Assembly (NCBI RefSeq): GCF_011386835.1
Contig: NC_088799.1
Span: 75,721,302-75,785,301 of the forward strand
Source: Chrysemys picta bellii
Taxonomy: Eukaryota > Chordata > Testudines > Emydidae
Reading direction: 5' to 3'
DNA: 64,000 nt
Below are positions 39,019 to 50,466 of the stretch, in pieces (position 1 is the first letter of the stretch; each line of letters starts with the position of its first letter). The translations under genes were made by a program, and so were the position numbers. The notes beneath the pieces were generated by a model. It was given only the letters and a program-made list of their open reading frames with translations, did no database searches and was not told the DNA's origin.

Positions 39019-39368
39019 CATATAGGTGCCGACTCTGTGGGTGCTCCGGGGCCAGAGCACCCATGGAAAAAAATAGTGGGTGCTCAGCATCCACTGGCAG
39101 TCCCACCGATCAGCTCCTCCCTCTCCCTCCCAGCGCCTTCTGCCCACTGTGTTCAGCTGTTCAGTGGCATGCAGGAGGTACTGGGGGGAAAGGCAGAGTG
39201 GGGGTGGAGTGGGGGCAGGAAGAGGTGGGATGGGGTAGGGCAGGGGTGGGAAGAGGCAGGGTGGAGGTGGGGCCTTGGCAGAAGAGGTGGAGTGGGGTTG
39301 GGTCCTGGGGCGGGGCGGGGGGGGGGGGAGTTGAGCACCCCCGGTCAATTACAAAGTCAGTGCCTCTG
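39019..39368. mobile_element. hAT-like element with GGGT-rich core
   Basis: The ends CATATAGGTGCCGACTCTG and TACAAAGTCAGTGCCTCTG are inverse (AGGYRCYGACT). The centre (about 39170-39330) is G-rich, an imperfect GGGGTGGAGTGGGG-type repeat with a G run at 39317-39328. Flanking 8-mers are only partly alike. ORFs at 39001-39464 follow the G-rich repeat and are not genes. Confidence 0.6.
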
Positions 39369-40029
39369 CCTGGCCAACCTTATTTATTTTTTATTTTCAT
39401 CTTTGAAAGGTCGTCTTTGGTACCTTATCAAATTTGCCTTCAGAGTCAATTTCTAGGGCTTTAATAATCTGCAGGATAATTATTTAAGGTCTTATGTGCA
39501 TGAAATACTTTCCCTCCAATTAAAATGATTCCTCAGACATTTTTATCTAGTGATCACGTTGGAAGAAGAGGCAGCCTATCTCCTCCTCCACTTCAGAGGA
39601 GGAAATTCTCTCCATAGAAGTTAGGGAATCAAGGAAGTTAGAGATGAAAGAGCCCTACTATGTTAACTAGACCAGATCCAAGTAATCTATATAATCTCAT
39701 TTTGGCTGAGTTCTTCTTAGTCTTCCTTTTTCTGAGGACAGTTGTCAAAGAAGAGAAGGAGGAAGAGTTGAGGGGGAAGATATCCTTATTTTAGCCTAGA
39801 ATAATTATTCTAGGGTATTGAAAACAGCTGCTCTTCTAATTAGTACACTGAGGGCTTAACTTCCTTTCTTGTTCAAAGTATCAAACTGTTTAATTACAAT
39901 GCAAACGGGAGAACTTGGATCTAGAAAAGAACATCAGATGTTTCAATCAGTAGTAAGTAGCACCTGCTTTTATTGATTTTAAAAATAAAATAATCAGAAC
40001 ATCATATGATGTCTCCTTATGCATTATTA
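39369..40029. other. intron, no feature seen
   Basis: A purine-rich patch around 39735-39780; otherwise nothing recognisable. Confidence 0.45.
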
Positions 40030-40250
40030 CTACTGGTATGGCATGAAATAATGTAAAAATAAAATATTGAAAAATGAAAATAAAAATGGTTTTAAAATGA
40101 ATTTTCCACATTTTTCTGAAATATCATTTTCTAAAATTTCTATTTTGCAGAAAATTTCAAAAGTATTTTGCTTGGTTCCAATTCTGAACAAAAACAAATA
40201 TTGAAATGTCAGAGTTTCCCAGGAAATTCTGAGTTTCAACCAGCTCTAGC
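40030..40250. mobile_element. AT-rich MITE-like repeat
   Basis: Rich in AAAATTTC/GAAATTTT blocks that can fold back, ending TTTCAACCAGCTCTAG. A similar composition and motif set recurs at 63740-64000. Probably one old AT-rich MITE family; boundaries approximate. Confidence 0.4.
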
Positions 40251-42269
40251 CAGCATACCAATGGTACAGAAGGGGCGGTGTCCAGCTGTTGTGATAAAGT
40301 GGAAGGAACTGGAGATGGGATGAAGAGTGGAGATGTTGAGAAAGATGGAGGCTCACAGGGGTAAAAGATAGACCTAATCTTGAAGCCTCAGAAGGCATAT
40401 GAAAGACAAGACACATATCCCCTGGTCTTGAAGCTGCAGAAAGACTTCTCAATAGTGTATGTCTTCCTGCAGGAGGCACATCCTTTACTTGTGGCTAGCA
40501 AAAATGTCTCCCTTTTAAGTGGATCCATTGATTGCAGTGGTGGGAGTACTGGGGCATAATAAGCCAGAATTAGGTCAGACATTTTTTAAGAGGGGAAGCT
40601 GGTTTGCCAATGTAAGAAGTCTGCATCCCACTTCTCTCTCCTAGCAAGGAGTCAGTAGCTGAAGAGCTGGCCTGATGCTGACTTGGCTGCAGCCAATGCT
40701 CTTTCGGGTTATGAGCCTGAGGCATTAGTGGAGGGAACCCAGATGTGCTTGCCACAGCTCTTTTCCTCCAAGTTAGTTCCTGCTCCTCTTGAGTCTGATG
40801 TTGCTGAGGAGACAGACTATAGGCTTTTAATTTGATGGATTTCTGTGCCCGAAAAATTGGAGCCATACATGCTGTGGCTTTTCCCTACAGGTTGTACTGT
40901 TAAATTTGGTTTCCAAAATAGTGTCTTTATTAATTATTGTTATATTAAACATTTATTAAAATGTTTAAAACAATTAGTCTACATAAAGCACAGACATAAA
41001 TTTGCCTTACACAGGAAAAATACCATTCTGCAACACAGTCTTATGTGGAGATTAAGAATCTTTTCTTAGGTTCTTGACTGGATTCAGCTTGAACTCCTTG
41101 GAAGATCTTTGATCATGCTCAGCCTCACAAGTTATATAAGAAACTGGAATAAAAACTTAGGGCCAAATTTTACTCTCACTGAATTCAGTGGGATTCCACC
41201 AGTGTGAGAACAGAATTAGTCCCTTCACCTTTATCTCATCTAGTTGTTTTTACATGTTGCAATGCATTTAATTGTGTGACTCCTTTGGAGACAGTTTATG
41301 TGGATCTAACCTATACCTTCAGGAGTATATTGATAATGAAGTCCTATTCCATTCCTTTAATTCCTTTTTGACTTTGGAGTTTATGATGATCTCAGTGGAA
41401 GTGTTTAAGAAACTCTGTTATATGAAAGTACAGTTTTTCCCTGAAAAAGTGACTATGTAAAAATGGCCCCATCCTAATCAATCTGCTCTCTGTGCATACT
41501 TAGAAATTTATCTACCTATTTTATAATAATTTGTATTATTATTAAGATAATTTTGACTACTAATTAATTCTACCGACTGACCTAGATTCTCTTTTGGCTT
41601 GCATATCAACAGTATTTGTAACAAAATTCTGATTGCAAAATCTTTATTGTTGGTAATGCATGACCCAGAAAGAACTGATTTTGGCATTCAGATTATAGCT
41701 TGAATCTGCAAAACTGGCACTTCTTTTCACGGAGCAGGTTTTTAATAAAGTTACTTTTCAGAGTAGAACCATACTTGAAAGATGTTTCTTTGAGATCTCA
41801 CAAAGGACACCTCACTCACAACTGAAGTCAGTCTTACATCACACTGCATTGCTAACCTTTAGTCTTGTAATTTTGCTTCCACCTACAGTAACAATCATTT
41901 TACATCTGAAAACTTAATGTGATAAAATACTTTGAAAAACAGTCAATTCACACATGGAGTAACCACTCCTTAATAGTTTATATTGTTCATGTTAAAAGCA
42001 GGGTATAGCCATGAGTATGCCTGGGTGGGGCATTCATTAACAGGTTTGGGTTAATGATGGGGTGCAGTGCTTCCAAAGCAGTCTGGAGCATTGCTCTGGC
42101 ACCTAAAATCCAGGATGGAGATATGCTCCAGTCCTTCGGAAAGCTACGCTCTGGCAGCTCTGCCAGATCCTTCCTACCCACAGAATCCTTTGGCAGTGTG
42201 GAGCCCTGGGAGAGCTAGAACCTTGGCAGCAACCCCTGGCTGCTCCCTCCCTCGTAGGCAGTGTGTGTT
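40251..42269. other. intron, no confident gene
   Basis: Several 60-100 codon ORFs (40246-40866) without recognised domains. A palindromic scrap lies at 41160-41222 (ACTGAATTCAGTGGGATTCC). About 41990-42240 is more GC-rich and may be a repeat I cannot name. Confidence 0.4.
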
Positions 42270-42425
42270 CATGCACTGTCCCTGTAAGCATGTGTGTATG
42301 AGCTGTCCATGTATGTGTGTGCGCACTCACCTGCATGTGAGACACAGCTGTCCCTGTGTGTGTGTGCATGTTTTCCCTGTATGCGTGTGTCACCTCTGTG
42401 TGTGTGTGTGTATGTGTCCCTGTCC
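42270..42425. repeat. degenerate TG-rich minisatellite
   Basis: Blocks of TGTGTGTG alternate with CTGTCCCTG and GCATG every 20-40 bases. ORFs on both strands (Cys/Val-rich and His/Thr-rich) are produced by the repeat. Confidence 0.75.
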
Positions 42426-42574
42426 ATTTCTGTGATGTGGTGGGAGGAACACTAGCTAGGCAAGATAAGTTCTTTATGGACTTTCATTTCATTTAGTAAT
42501 TGGTTAAAATTTAAAATTATTACATTTTTGTTGGTTTGGTGACACCGCTTGTTTGACTTTTCTAAGTACATTTA

Positions 42575-42784
42575 CTGCAGATTTATTTCAGAGTAGCAGC
42601 CGTGTTAGTCTGTATCCGCAAAAAGAACAGGAGTACTTGTGGCACCTTAGAGACTAACAAATTTATTTGAGCATAAGCTTTTGTGGGCTACAGAAGTGGG
42701 CTGTAGCCCATGAAAGCTTATGCTCAAATAAATTTGTTAGTCTCTAACGTGCCACAAGTACTCCTGTTCTTTCTGCAGATTTAT
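42575..42784 (-). mobile_element. Penelope-derived fold-back insertion 4 (subfamily C)
   Basis: Element 42587-42772, with perfect 12-base duplications CTGCAGATTTAT (42575-42586, 42773-42784). The unpaired tail is on the left (42587-42621; AGCAGCCGTGTTAGTCTG). Arms 42622-42693 and 42701-42772 fold around a 7-base loop, AAGTGGG. It is shorter than insertion 3: the turn-round point is inside the CCCACTTCTTCGGATGC motif. Confidence 0.9.
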
Positions 42785-43940
42785 GTAGACTCTACTTTAT
42801 GTTATGTTAAATGGCTGTAACACGGACAATATTTAATGCATGTGGTGACTTAATTGTTTTAAGTAATTTGCAACATAAATGATTTGCTGTGATATCAGAC
42901 TTTTGGTCACTGCCCATCCACCATAAATTGGGGCCCACCTAATTTTCCATTCCTAGCTATGTGTCTGATTAAAAGTAATTTCTTTTCACATTCAGTGGCA
43001 AAGAGAGTCATTCACTTTAACGACCATGGTGAACAGTTTCAAAAACATATGTAGCATGAATTCTACATAAGTCCTGAAAATTTACCATTACGTACAATTA
43101 CGTGGGTGAAGTTTCAAATTGTTTTTTCTTTTCTTTTGGCAACTGTTCCTTAGTGCTGTTTTCACTATAAGCAGTGTTGTGACTATCTTCTCTTCTAAAT
43201 TCAGATTATTATGAGGCTTAAAAGTAATTAGTAGCTATAGAAGAGTCAATATCAAAGTGTAGAGAGCCCTGTAAGAAAAAAACAACACTTTGGAAATGAA
43301 ACTGAAAGCATATGTAATGTGTTGGTGAGATAAATAGAAATGTCAGAAGCTTAGCTACATAGGACATAAGTGTAGCTTACAAAGAAAGCACATGTAAGGC
43401 AAATTGCAGAGACAATGCTCACACTATGTAAAATTCACATACTCTCAAGCAAAACATCCATAGATAAGCTGAAGAAAATAGAAAAGCAGAGGAACAAAGG
43501 TCAAAGGAAAATTATTTCTGATATTTAAACTTGATAAATTAACAACATTTTGACTCATAGGTGTACTAAAAGCAGCTTGGACAGAAGCAGAGGATAATCC
43601 TTATTAGAAAGTCATATAATAACATTAAATCCATTTACAAAGTACTATTTTTAAAGTAAATAGTTTAGAACAGAATTTTGTAACTTTAAACAAAATGTCC
43701 TAAATCCATTTAGTCACAAAATTAATCTTTCATTTTTATAGGAAATACTCATGGAAAGATACTGAATTAACTAGTTAGGGGATTGAAATCTTCCATGTAT
43801 TCACTGAACTTAATACAACTTGGGCAGGAGCAATAAAAGCTTCCCTTTGTGCCTAATCCCTGCTCTATACAGATTGTTGTTCAGTCTCTATTATTGGGCC
43901 TCTCTGCTGAGACTTACAAGGGTACTATTTCTGATGATGA
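42785..43940. other. intron, no feature seen
   Basis: AT-rich; no exon, RNA gene or repeat recognised. Confidence 0.45.
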
Positions 43941-44073
43941 CCAGTGCTGGTGCTAGCCCATTGGGGGCCCTAAACAGGAATACTTTTGCTCCCCTTAAGG
44001 CAAGTTCTTATAATAAAAAGTTAATTGAGCTGCTTGGGGCCCCTAAGCAATTGCTTAGTCTGCGTATGCCTAC
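43941..44073. mobile_element. hAT-like repeat fragment
   Basis: CCAGTGCTGGTGCTAGCCCA and GCTTGGGGCCCCTAAGCAAT, then GCTTAGTCTGCGTATGCC resemble a turtle hAT repeat ending GCCTAGCGCCGGCCCTG. Diverged; the ORF 43820-44140 across it is not a gene. Confidence 0.45.
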
Positions 44074-45029
44074 TGTTGGCTTTGGTAATGACCCCTGTCC
44101 ACTACAAATTGGACTAATACCACAAACACTTTTCACATAATCCTCCAAAAACTCAGGCAATGGTGATATCTTTCAGTACAAGTTGCTGGGTGAGCTTTAA
44201 ATGTTTTGAATGTTCAGTACAGGAAAGCCCCCCTAAAACATGGATCTGAGGCTAGTCGTAAAGGAAACTCCACTAATTCACTAAGTTTATTCTAGTGTAT
44301 TGCCACCAGTTTTATAGACAACACCAGTGTCATCAATGATGGCAGTAGAGTTCTAGGAACCGTGTTTGTTGGGATTTTAAAAAAGTGTTATGGGAGCAGA
44401 GGAAAGAAGAGGGATGGGAGAAGGAAGTGGTTAGGTGAGGAGGGAGAGATAAGAGGTCATACAAATAATTATGTCAGAAACAAGAGAAAAAGCAGAAAGT
44501 AGGCCTCAAAAGATATAGATATATTACTGGATAAGCACCCACAATTTTACAGGACCTATTAGAACGGTACATCCAAACCATCTGAATTTCACCCATTGCT
44601 AATAAATATATCCAAACATATTGAATCCAGGAGCTAGACTGCCGACTTTAGATATAGATGTTTTCATACAGACTAAGTTACATGTGGTTCTCCTAAAAAG
44701 GAAGGGTGTAACTTAGACCACAGCTTCTATAAACACACAGGACACAATGCTACAATCACATTTGGCTTCAGTTTTAGTTTTGCCTAAGTAATGAGTGCAG
44801 GATTGGATCTGCAGTTTTTAATGCTGATGATTTCAAAATTATTCTATCAAATGTGTCCTCTTTAATCCATGGTAGTTCTATTGCTTTGTGAGCCAAAAGT
44901 TAGCACATCCCTGAGGCAGGTTAATGAAGGCTGCAGTAAACAGTCAGAAATAGTTATGTAAGTTGCTAACTGGATTAGCTCAAATGACTCCAGTCATCTG
45001 AGTTTTCACCTGTAAAACATCAGATATAA
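44074..45029. other. intron, polypurine tract at 44392-44456
   Basis: GA-rich tract AGAGGAAAGAAGAGGGATGG onward. No exon recognised. Confidence 0.45.
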
Positions 45030-46786
45030 CTGAATTAATAACAGTAGGGATTTTTCAGACTTCTGCAATATTATGTGCAGTATAGTAGAAGAAAGCAAAA
45101 ATCATGCTGAGTTGACCCAAATTGGGCTGTCATTTTCTCTTAATCACAGCTGGTCAGGAGAATCCCCACAAACTTTTTCCCTTTTCATTAGTGCCTTTCT
45201 GGCTTTGTATCACTGACACTATTCCTTCATCTCAGAAAGAATGGAACACAATTGAGGCCCATCAATGCTGTTATTTAATCAGCCAAACAGGTGCCTGTAG
45301 AGTGATGTGATGTTGCAATCTCTGGAACTAAGTGCATCTGCCTTTGCAATATGCTGAATCACTAGGGAATGAAATGATGTATCTGAAAATCATACAGAAA
45401 TTTCAGGAATGGCAGTGCAGTGTGGTACAGGAAATCCACAAAATGTGGTCCAGCTGATCAGCTGTATTTGATTGTGTAGCTGGAATAGTCTGAAGGATAA
45501 GAACTAGAATTTACAAACATATTTTTAAAAATATTCCCAGTAGTTGTGCTACATAGGACTCTTCTGCAACTAGCACAGACTTCCTCAACTTCATTTGCAC
45601 ACCTTACAAGCCTTAAAAAAAAAAAAAAAAAAGGAAGTGCACCTGTGCTGATTAAAACAGTCCATTTTAAGTGGCTGATACAAATGGATTTCTAACATTC
45701 CAGATGTCTCTGACAGAACTGCAAAAATCCAAGCATCCTTGATGTCAAAGACAAGTATATCCATTTATGAGTGAAGAATCACTGGTACAGTGATTAACCC
45801 ACATTTTCTATCTATGCCAAAAAAAAAAAAAAAAAAAAAACCTAGTTACAACAATTCCCCTAACAAATTGAAATAATTTGTTATTTCTGCATGTACTAGA
45901 TATCACCAAATGAATGCAACTGCTAATACAGAACCACCACATAAGGGCTACATGAAGAGCTGTTCTACATGTGGTGCCATTAAGATAAATTCATAGTCCA
46001 CTCTGATTCCTCTTTAGGAACATGATTTTCATTTTTCAATAGAGAAAAAGTTAAAAATAAATAAATATATAAATAAATAAAACTGCCCTATAAATATTAT
46101 TATGGGCCAGCTCTTCATCTGGCATAAATTAGCATCACAACATTGAAATCCAAGGAGTTGCACCAGCTGAGGATTTGTGCTAATAAGTTAAGTATTCCTT
46201 GGTCATGTGACTAGCTGCTGAAGAAGTGGAGCCTCATAGCTGGCGTTCACACACACCAGGGAACAAAGTTTAGTTCACCTAATTTTATCATCCGATTTCT
46301 CTTTGTATCACCTACAAGGTCATTAAATCTATCATTAAAGGAAAAGTCACAATTGTGCCAGAGCAACCTAACCCCCTTTCTAACTCCTAGTAAAACTGCT
46401 ATCATTTTGGCTTCTCCACAGCTGACAGGCTGCAGTTAACAAATCTTGAAAGAATGGCCACGAGTTTGGTCTAGAAGATAAGAACATTACCTTGAATATT
46501 GTGACATCACATCACTCCACAGGCACCTGTTTGGCTGATTAAATAACAGCATTTGATGGGCCTCAATTGTGTTCCATTCTTTCTGAGACGACGGAATAAT
46601 TAGTGACAAAGCCATAAAGGGACTAATAAAAAGGAAAAAGTTGAGAGGATCCTCCTGAGCTTCTGTGATTAAGAGAAAATGACAGCCTAATTTGGGTCAA
46701 ATCAGCATGATTTTAGCTTTCTTCTACTATATCTTATTTTCCACATAATATTGCAGAAGTATGAAAAACATCCCTACTACTAATTC
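45030..46786. repeat. large inverted repeat, ~288-bp arms, 1.2-kb spacer
   Basis: The left arm 45030-45315 is the inverse of the right arm 46498-46786. Shared blocks are GGCTGTCATTTTCTCTTAAT, AGAAAGAATGGAACACAATT, GCTGTTATTTAATCAGCCAA and GAGTGATGTGATG, with scattered substitutions and small indels. Homology stops abruptly at both ends of both arms. No family is recognised, and the ORF at 45122-45310 lies in the left arm without known function. The arms could be long terminal inverted repeats of a fold-back element, two insertions of one repeat, or an inverted duplication. Confidence 0.85.
45316..46497. other. spacer of the inverted repeat
   Basis: Holds two poly(A) runs (45615-45632 and 45819-45840), an AATA-rich run (46048-46080) and a palindromic MITE at about 46104-46180 (GGGCCAGCTCTTCATCTGGC then TTGCACCAGCTGAGGATTTG). 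No transposase-like ORF. Confidence 0.6.
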
Positions 46787-47460
46787 ACTTCTACCATTTA
46801 TCTAGTAGTGGTATATAGCTTGGATGATGGCAGCAACGTATCTTGTTGAAATATACATTTTTTGTACCTCTGGTTAGCTACTGCCTACTCCACTGGTAAT
46901 GGATAGAAGTTTAAATGATTATTAATTATTGTCCATAGTAATAAAAATTTTCTATAGTGCATTACAAACAGATAAGGTATGTTCTCCAATAACTCTGGGA
47001 TCAAACTGGAGGCTAATCCTTTCTCTTATTTTTATTAAATTATTTGACCAATGAGCAAGATCCAAAAGTATTTGCTGATGACTCCAGCTTGTAGTTTTCT
47101 CTTATTTATGAAAGTCACAAGGAGAAAAAAGCTGCTAATGGAGGTGGAGGTGACTAAATGTTATGTGATCAGCTTTTTAAAGAGACTGGTTTTGTTGCAT
47201 AGTTTCTGAATGGCAACACTATAGTACAGGTGTCATTTGTTGGAAGAGAGAGAGAATGGAAAATTGGCACACAAAACTGAAAGAGTTTCTAAGGGCAATG
47301 TTGGTAAAAAAGCAATCTTGGATCAGTGGACCCATCATCTTTCTAGCTTTTATTTACACAATTCTATGTTCTTAAAGACAGATATATCATATCTAGGTGT
47401 GGTTGCAATAATTTCAGATAGAAGCCGAAAAGGTTTTTGAATAGAAGAATTAAGAGAGTT
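46787..47460 (+). mobile_element. possible LINE reverse-transcriptase relic
   Basis: Around 47065-47090 the plus strand reads VFADDSSL, like a reverse-transcriptase FADD box, and about 310 bases later ISYLGVVAIISDRS in another frame, like the 'YLG' block. Frameshifts and stops abound. It could be a very old LINE or chance. Confidence 0.3.
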
Positions 47461-48049
47461 CAGTAATTTTTAAAAATGGAGTCAGTGACCACTTTTAAAC
47501 ATTTTCCAGATCTGATAGCGTATTGGGGGAGGGAAGAGGGGGTTCAAGTTCTCATGGACAACTAAGCAATCATTTCAGACCAGTCTCTGATAATAGAATT
47601 GGCTATAAAAATATTGGTTTCACAGGAAGAGTCATAGCCCAATAGTAAGATATGGATGATTCAGAGGAAGACTTGGATATTATTGGTAGTGAGGGCTGCA
47701 TCTGAAAGAATATGGATTCTGGATCACAACTGCCACCTGGGCATTTAAAGAACTAAAACATGGTGGACAAACTTCCTCAAACAATGGAGGTAAAATAAGA
47801 CTACAAACTTTATCACGGTCTAATCCAGGTTGAGTCTCAACCAAGTGACCCCCATACAAGACCTAATCTGGACCATTTGCACAATCTAGGACAGACAAAA
47901 TAGAGATGTTGAAAAGGGTAACAGCCACACACTAAAGGCAGAAGAACCACTTCCTTGTACCATAATAGCCTTATATTGTCATTGACTTGAAAGTGTTACA
48001 GACCAGATTCCTGTAAAACCCACCATAGGATAACCTCTAGGGCAGGTGA

Positions 48050-48300
48050 CTAATTGCCTAAAACTACTCTGGGATCAATAAAAAAACAAAGGTCAGACCC
48101 AATAAAAAGCTAATGTCAAGAGATGGTTTCTTGAGAAGAGACATAAGAATTGCTTCTTTAAGAGATACTGGCATCTTGTTCTCCCAAAGACAGGCAATGA
48201 CAATCTCCACCAATGGTGGATTCAGTACATTCCACCTACAGGCTTTCACTAAGTGAAGAAGTTCATGGGTCCTTGCTGAACAGGTTTGCACGTGTTCCTG
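48050..48300 (-). mobile_element. LINE (L2/CR1-like) reverse-transcriptase relic
   Basis: The minus ORF 48291-48064 contains NPPLVEIVIACLWENKMP and VSLKEAILMSLLKKPSLD, the block before 'NYRPISNLP' in L2-type reverse transcriptases. Only this N-terminal stretch is legible. Decayed sequence may continue to about 47500. Confidence 0.6.
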
Positions 48301-49219
48301 TTGTTTGTATGCAGATGGCTGTTATGTGTCTTTCTTTTCTACAAGAGATCAGACATATCAAAGGCTAATACAAGTTGGAAATAAAAACTTGCCTTTTGAT
48401 CTGAAAATATATATCAGATGGCCAGCAAGTTAAATGCTGGTGACCAACAGAAGGTAGGCTTTAAATTTCAAATTGGGGAACAAAATGGTGCAATGTGACT
48501 TCTGATCTGGCAACGGGGAGTTGCTAGGATTTACCAATATTATCTATGAACATCAATGTTTTTCCCCTTTAACTTGGTATGAAAATTAAAATCAAGTGAC
48601 AGGAAACAAAGGAAAATCAGAGCATCTACTTATGTATGATGTGGAAAAACTGAACTGCATTAAAACTGGCAGGACAATATACATTTCTGGGACAGATCCT
48701 CTGGTTTGGTAAGGCTACTTGTGCCATTTCAAGGGCAAAAGGCAACACTTATGCTGGCTTAACTGGCAGTTCAGGATTCCCCATCAATGGGCATCCTTAA
48801 GTGGTACACAGTCACCATAAGATGGGTATGGCTGAGTTGTCTCTGAGCCCTGGTGATCCGTTGGAGCCAGAATACCCACTCCCTTGGGGCTATCAGAAAC
48901 CAATGTAAAATTGTGCATCTCTGAGCGTACTCTTTTATACCAGTGACCAGACTTGTGACCAGATGGCCCCAGGATAAGGATGTGTGTGCAAAAGCATTCT
49001 CCAGCTTTTGTGCCTCATCTCCTGAGCTATGCCAAGTGCAGTTTGGTCCCAGCTGAAGATTAAGACCCTTAAATATAAGTTAAGAGATGTACAGATAGGT
49101 TTTTACGCACTTTCAGTTTATCATTTCCTGTGTAAAGTTTGCTCTATTCAGATATAAAACTGACAAGGGAGCTAAGAAGAAAAACTAACCTTTTAACATT
49201 AGGTTTATTTGTGCCAGAA
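48301..49219. other. intron, possible old MITE
   Basis: About 48690-48910 (GGGACAGATCCTCTGGTTTG onward) looks like an old non-coding repeat with a GGGCCAGATCC-type end. No gene. Confidence 0.4.
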
Positions 49220-49383
49220 GTCACAAGCATTGCTGGATTTAGGTGCAGGTGACCAAGGCAACCGCTTGGGGAGCCGGTCTTGGAGTGCTGTTTTTGTTGT
49301 TAGCGACAAAAGGGAAAATAGACTGTGCGAAATAAAATGTTTCCGGTATTCCGTATGTGGATTAATTTTTCACTATCCTCCTA

Positions 49384-49492
49384 GAATGTTCTAGACCTAT
49401 ATCGAATCTTGTGGAACCTTCGAGACTCTGAGAACTACATTTTCCTTGAACCTTCTAAAATGTTGTCAGCCGTGCCCTCGTGGGTATATAAG
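49384..49492 (+). promoter_or_regulatory. heat-shock-element-like array plus TATA box inside the hAT element
   Basis: GAATGTTC (49384-49391), GAATCTTG (49404-49411), GAACCTTC (49414-49421) and GAACCTTC (49448-49455). The first three lie on one 5-base register (GAA at 49384, 49404, 49414; TTC/TTG at 49389, 49409, 49419; GAC at 49394 and 49424), the alternating nGAAn/nTTCn layout bound by HSF trimers. TATATAAG follows at 49485-49492, 30-100 bases downstream. A GAAGT tandem lies after the expected start site. Binding and activity are inferred. Confidence 0.6.
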
Positions 49493-49679
49493 GGGCAGGG
49501 CATTGGCACTCAGTCAGTGAGATATAACAATGAAGTGAAGTGAAGTGAGAGCCCAGCTGCGATATTATGAACCTTGTTTTATTGTGTAATTGTGAAAGTG
49601 TAAATGTATCGTCTTATACGACAGGGATAGATCATGCATGCCGATCATGCATCAAAGTCATGAAATGGGCTACAAATGC

Positions 49680-49685
49680 AATAAA
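49680..49685 (+). terminator. candidate poly(A) signal in the hAT element
   Basis: AATAAA about 160 bases downstream of the expected transcription start of the promoter at 49485. The AT-rich context makes chance possible. Confidence 0.35.
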
Positions 49686-50105
49686 AATAAGGTATTCAAA
49701 AGTTTAACAAATGGGGGTGAGGGGGCACCGAAGATGCTCCTCACCTGGGGCACCATTTGGTCTAGGGCCCTGGTCACAAGCACAATCTTAAATAATTTAA
49801 AACTGCTAAATATATCTGAAAGGACATAGAAGATACAACTTTGTCATTTAAAACCTTCATTGCAGCCTATATTTCAGGTTTTCAACTTTTGACATTGAAC
49901 ATAAGTAGTAACATATTGCCCACAGCACTTGATACCAAATGTTTTCTTTCTGCCTTAATGGATCTATGATTGACTGCACCACTCATTCTAAAGTGGTAAA
50001 GTGGAACCCATTAAAGTACAGACAAAAGGGACCAAATTCATTACTGGTGCAACTCCATTGACTTTAAATTTCATTATACAAATAAATGTTTGTAATGAGA
50101 GATAC

Positions 50106-50356
50106 TGTACAGTATATAGCAACAGAGGGTCCTGTGGCACCTTTGAGACTAACAGAAGTACTGGGAGCATAAGCTTTCGTGGGTAAAAACCTCACTTCTT
50201 CACATGCAAGACTTGCATCTGAAGAAGTGAGGTTCTTACCCACGAAAGCTTATGCTCCCAGTACTTCTGTTAGTCTCAAAGGTGCCACAGGACCCTCTGT
50301 TGCTTTTTACAGATTCAGGCTAACACGGCTACCCCTCTGATACTTGTACAGTATAT
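50106..50356 (+). mobile_element. Penelope-derived fold-back insertion 5 (subfamily A)
   Basis: Element 50118-50344, with perfect 12-base duplications TGTACAGTATAT (50106-50117, 50345-50356). Arms 50120-50210 and 50212-50302 fold around one A, with only a couple of mismatches (TAAAAACC versus TAAGAACC; CAC versus CAT). The 42-base tail has CAGGCTAACACGGCTACCCC. Same subfamily and nearly the same turn-round point as insertion 1, at a different site. Confidence 0.9.
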
Positions 50357-50365
50357 GAAATTTTA

Positions 50366-50466
50366 CTTCTTGCTCATCTGAAGAAGTGAGGTTTTTACCC
50401 ATGAAAGCTTATGCCCAAATAAATCTGTTAGTCTTTAAGGTGCCACCAGACTCCTTGTTGTTTTTA
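50366..50466 (+). mobile_element. Penelope-like 3' tail fragment (subfamily B)
   Basis: CATCTGAAGAAGTGAGGTTT, TACCCATGAAAGCTTATGCC and TTAGTCTTTAAGGTGCCACC run to TCCTTGTTGTTTTTATAAA. A single-strand-orientation tail, not folded back, lying ten bases right of insertion 5. The terminal ACGGCTAC block is missing. Confidence 0.75.

Larger units (their letters stand above)
49220..49780 (+). mobile_element. 545-bp hAT derivative with its own promoter-like region
   Basis: Element 49228-49772, with perfect 8-base duplications GTCACAAG (49220-49227, 49773-49780), the hAT target length. It begins CATTGCTGGATTTAGG and ends CTAGGGCCCTG, giving CA...TG-type ends. It has no transposase ORF; the first ATG after the TATA box (49530) meets TGA two codons later. 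It keeps a TATA box, upstream GAAnnTTC motifs and an AATAAA, so it looks like an internal-deletion product retaining the ends of a transposase transcription unit. Confidence 0.88.

Noticed and set aside
39001..39464. Long overlapping ORFs on both strands rich in Gly/Trp or Pro
   Set aside because: Produced by the GGGGTGGAGTGGGG-type repeat inside the hAT-like element.
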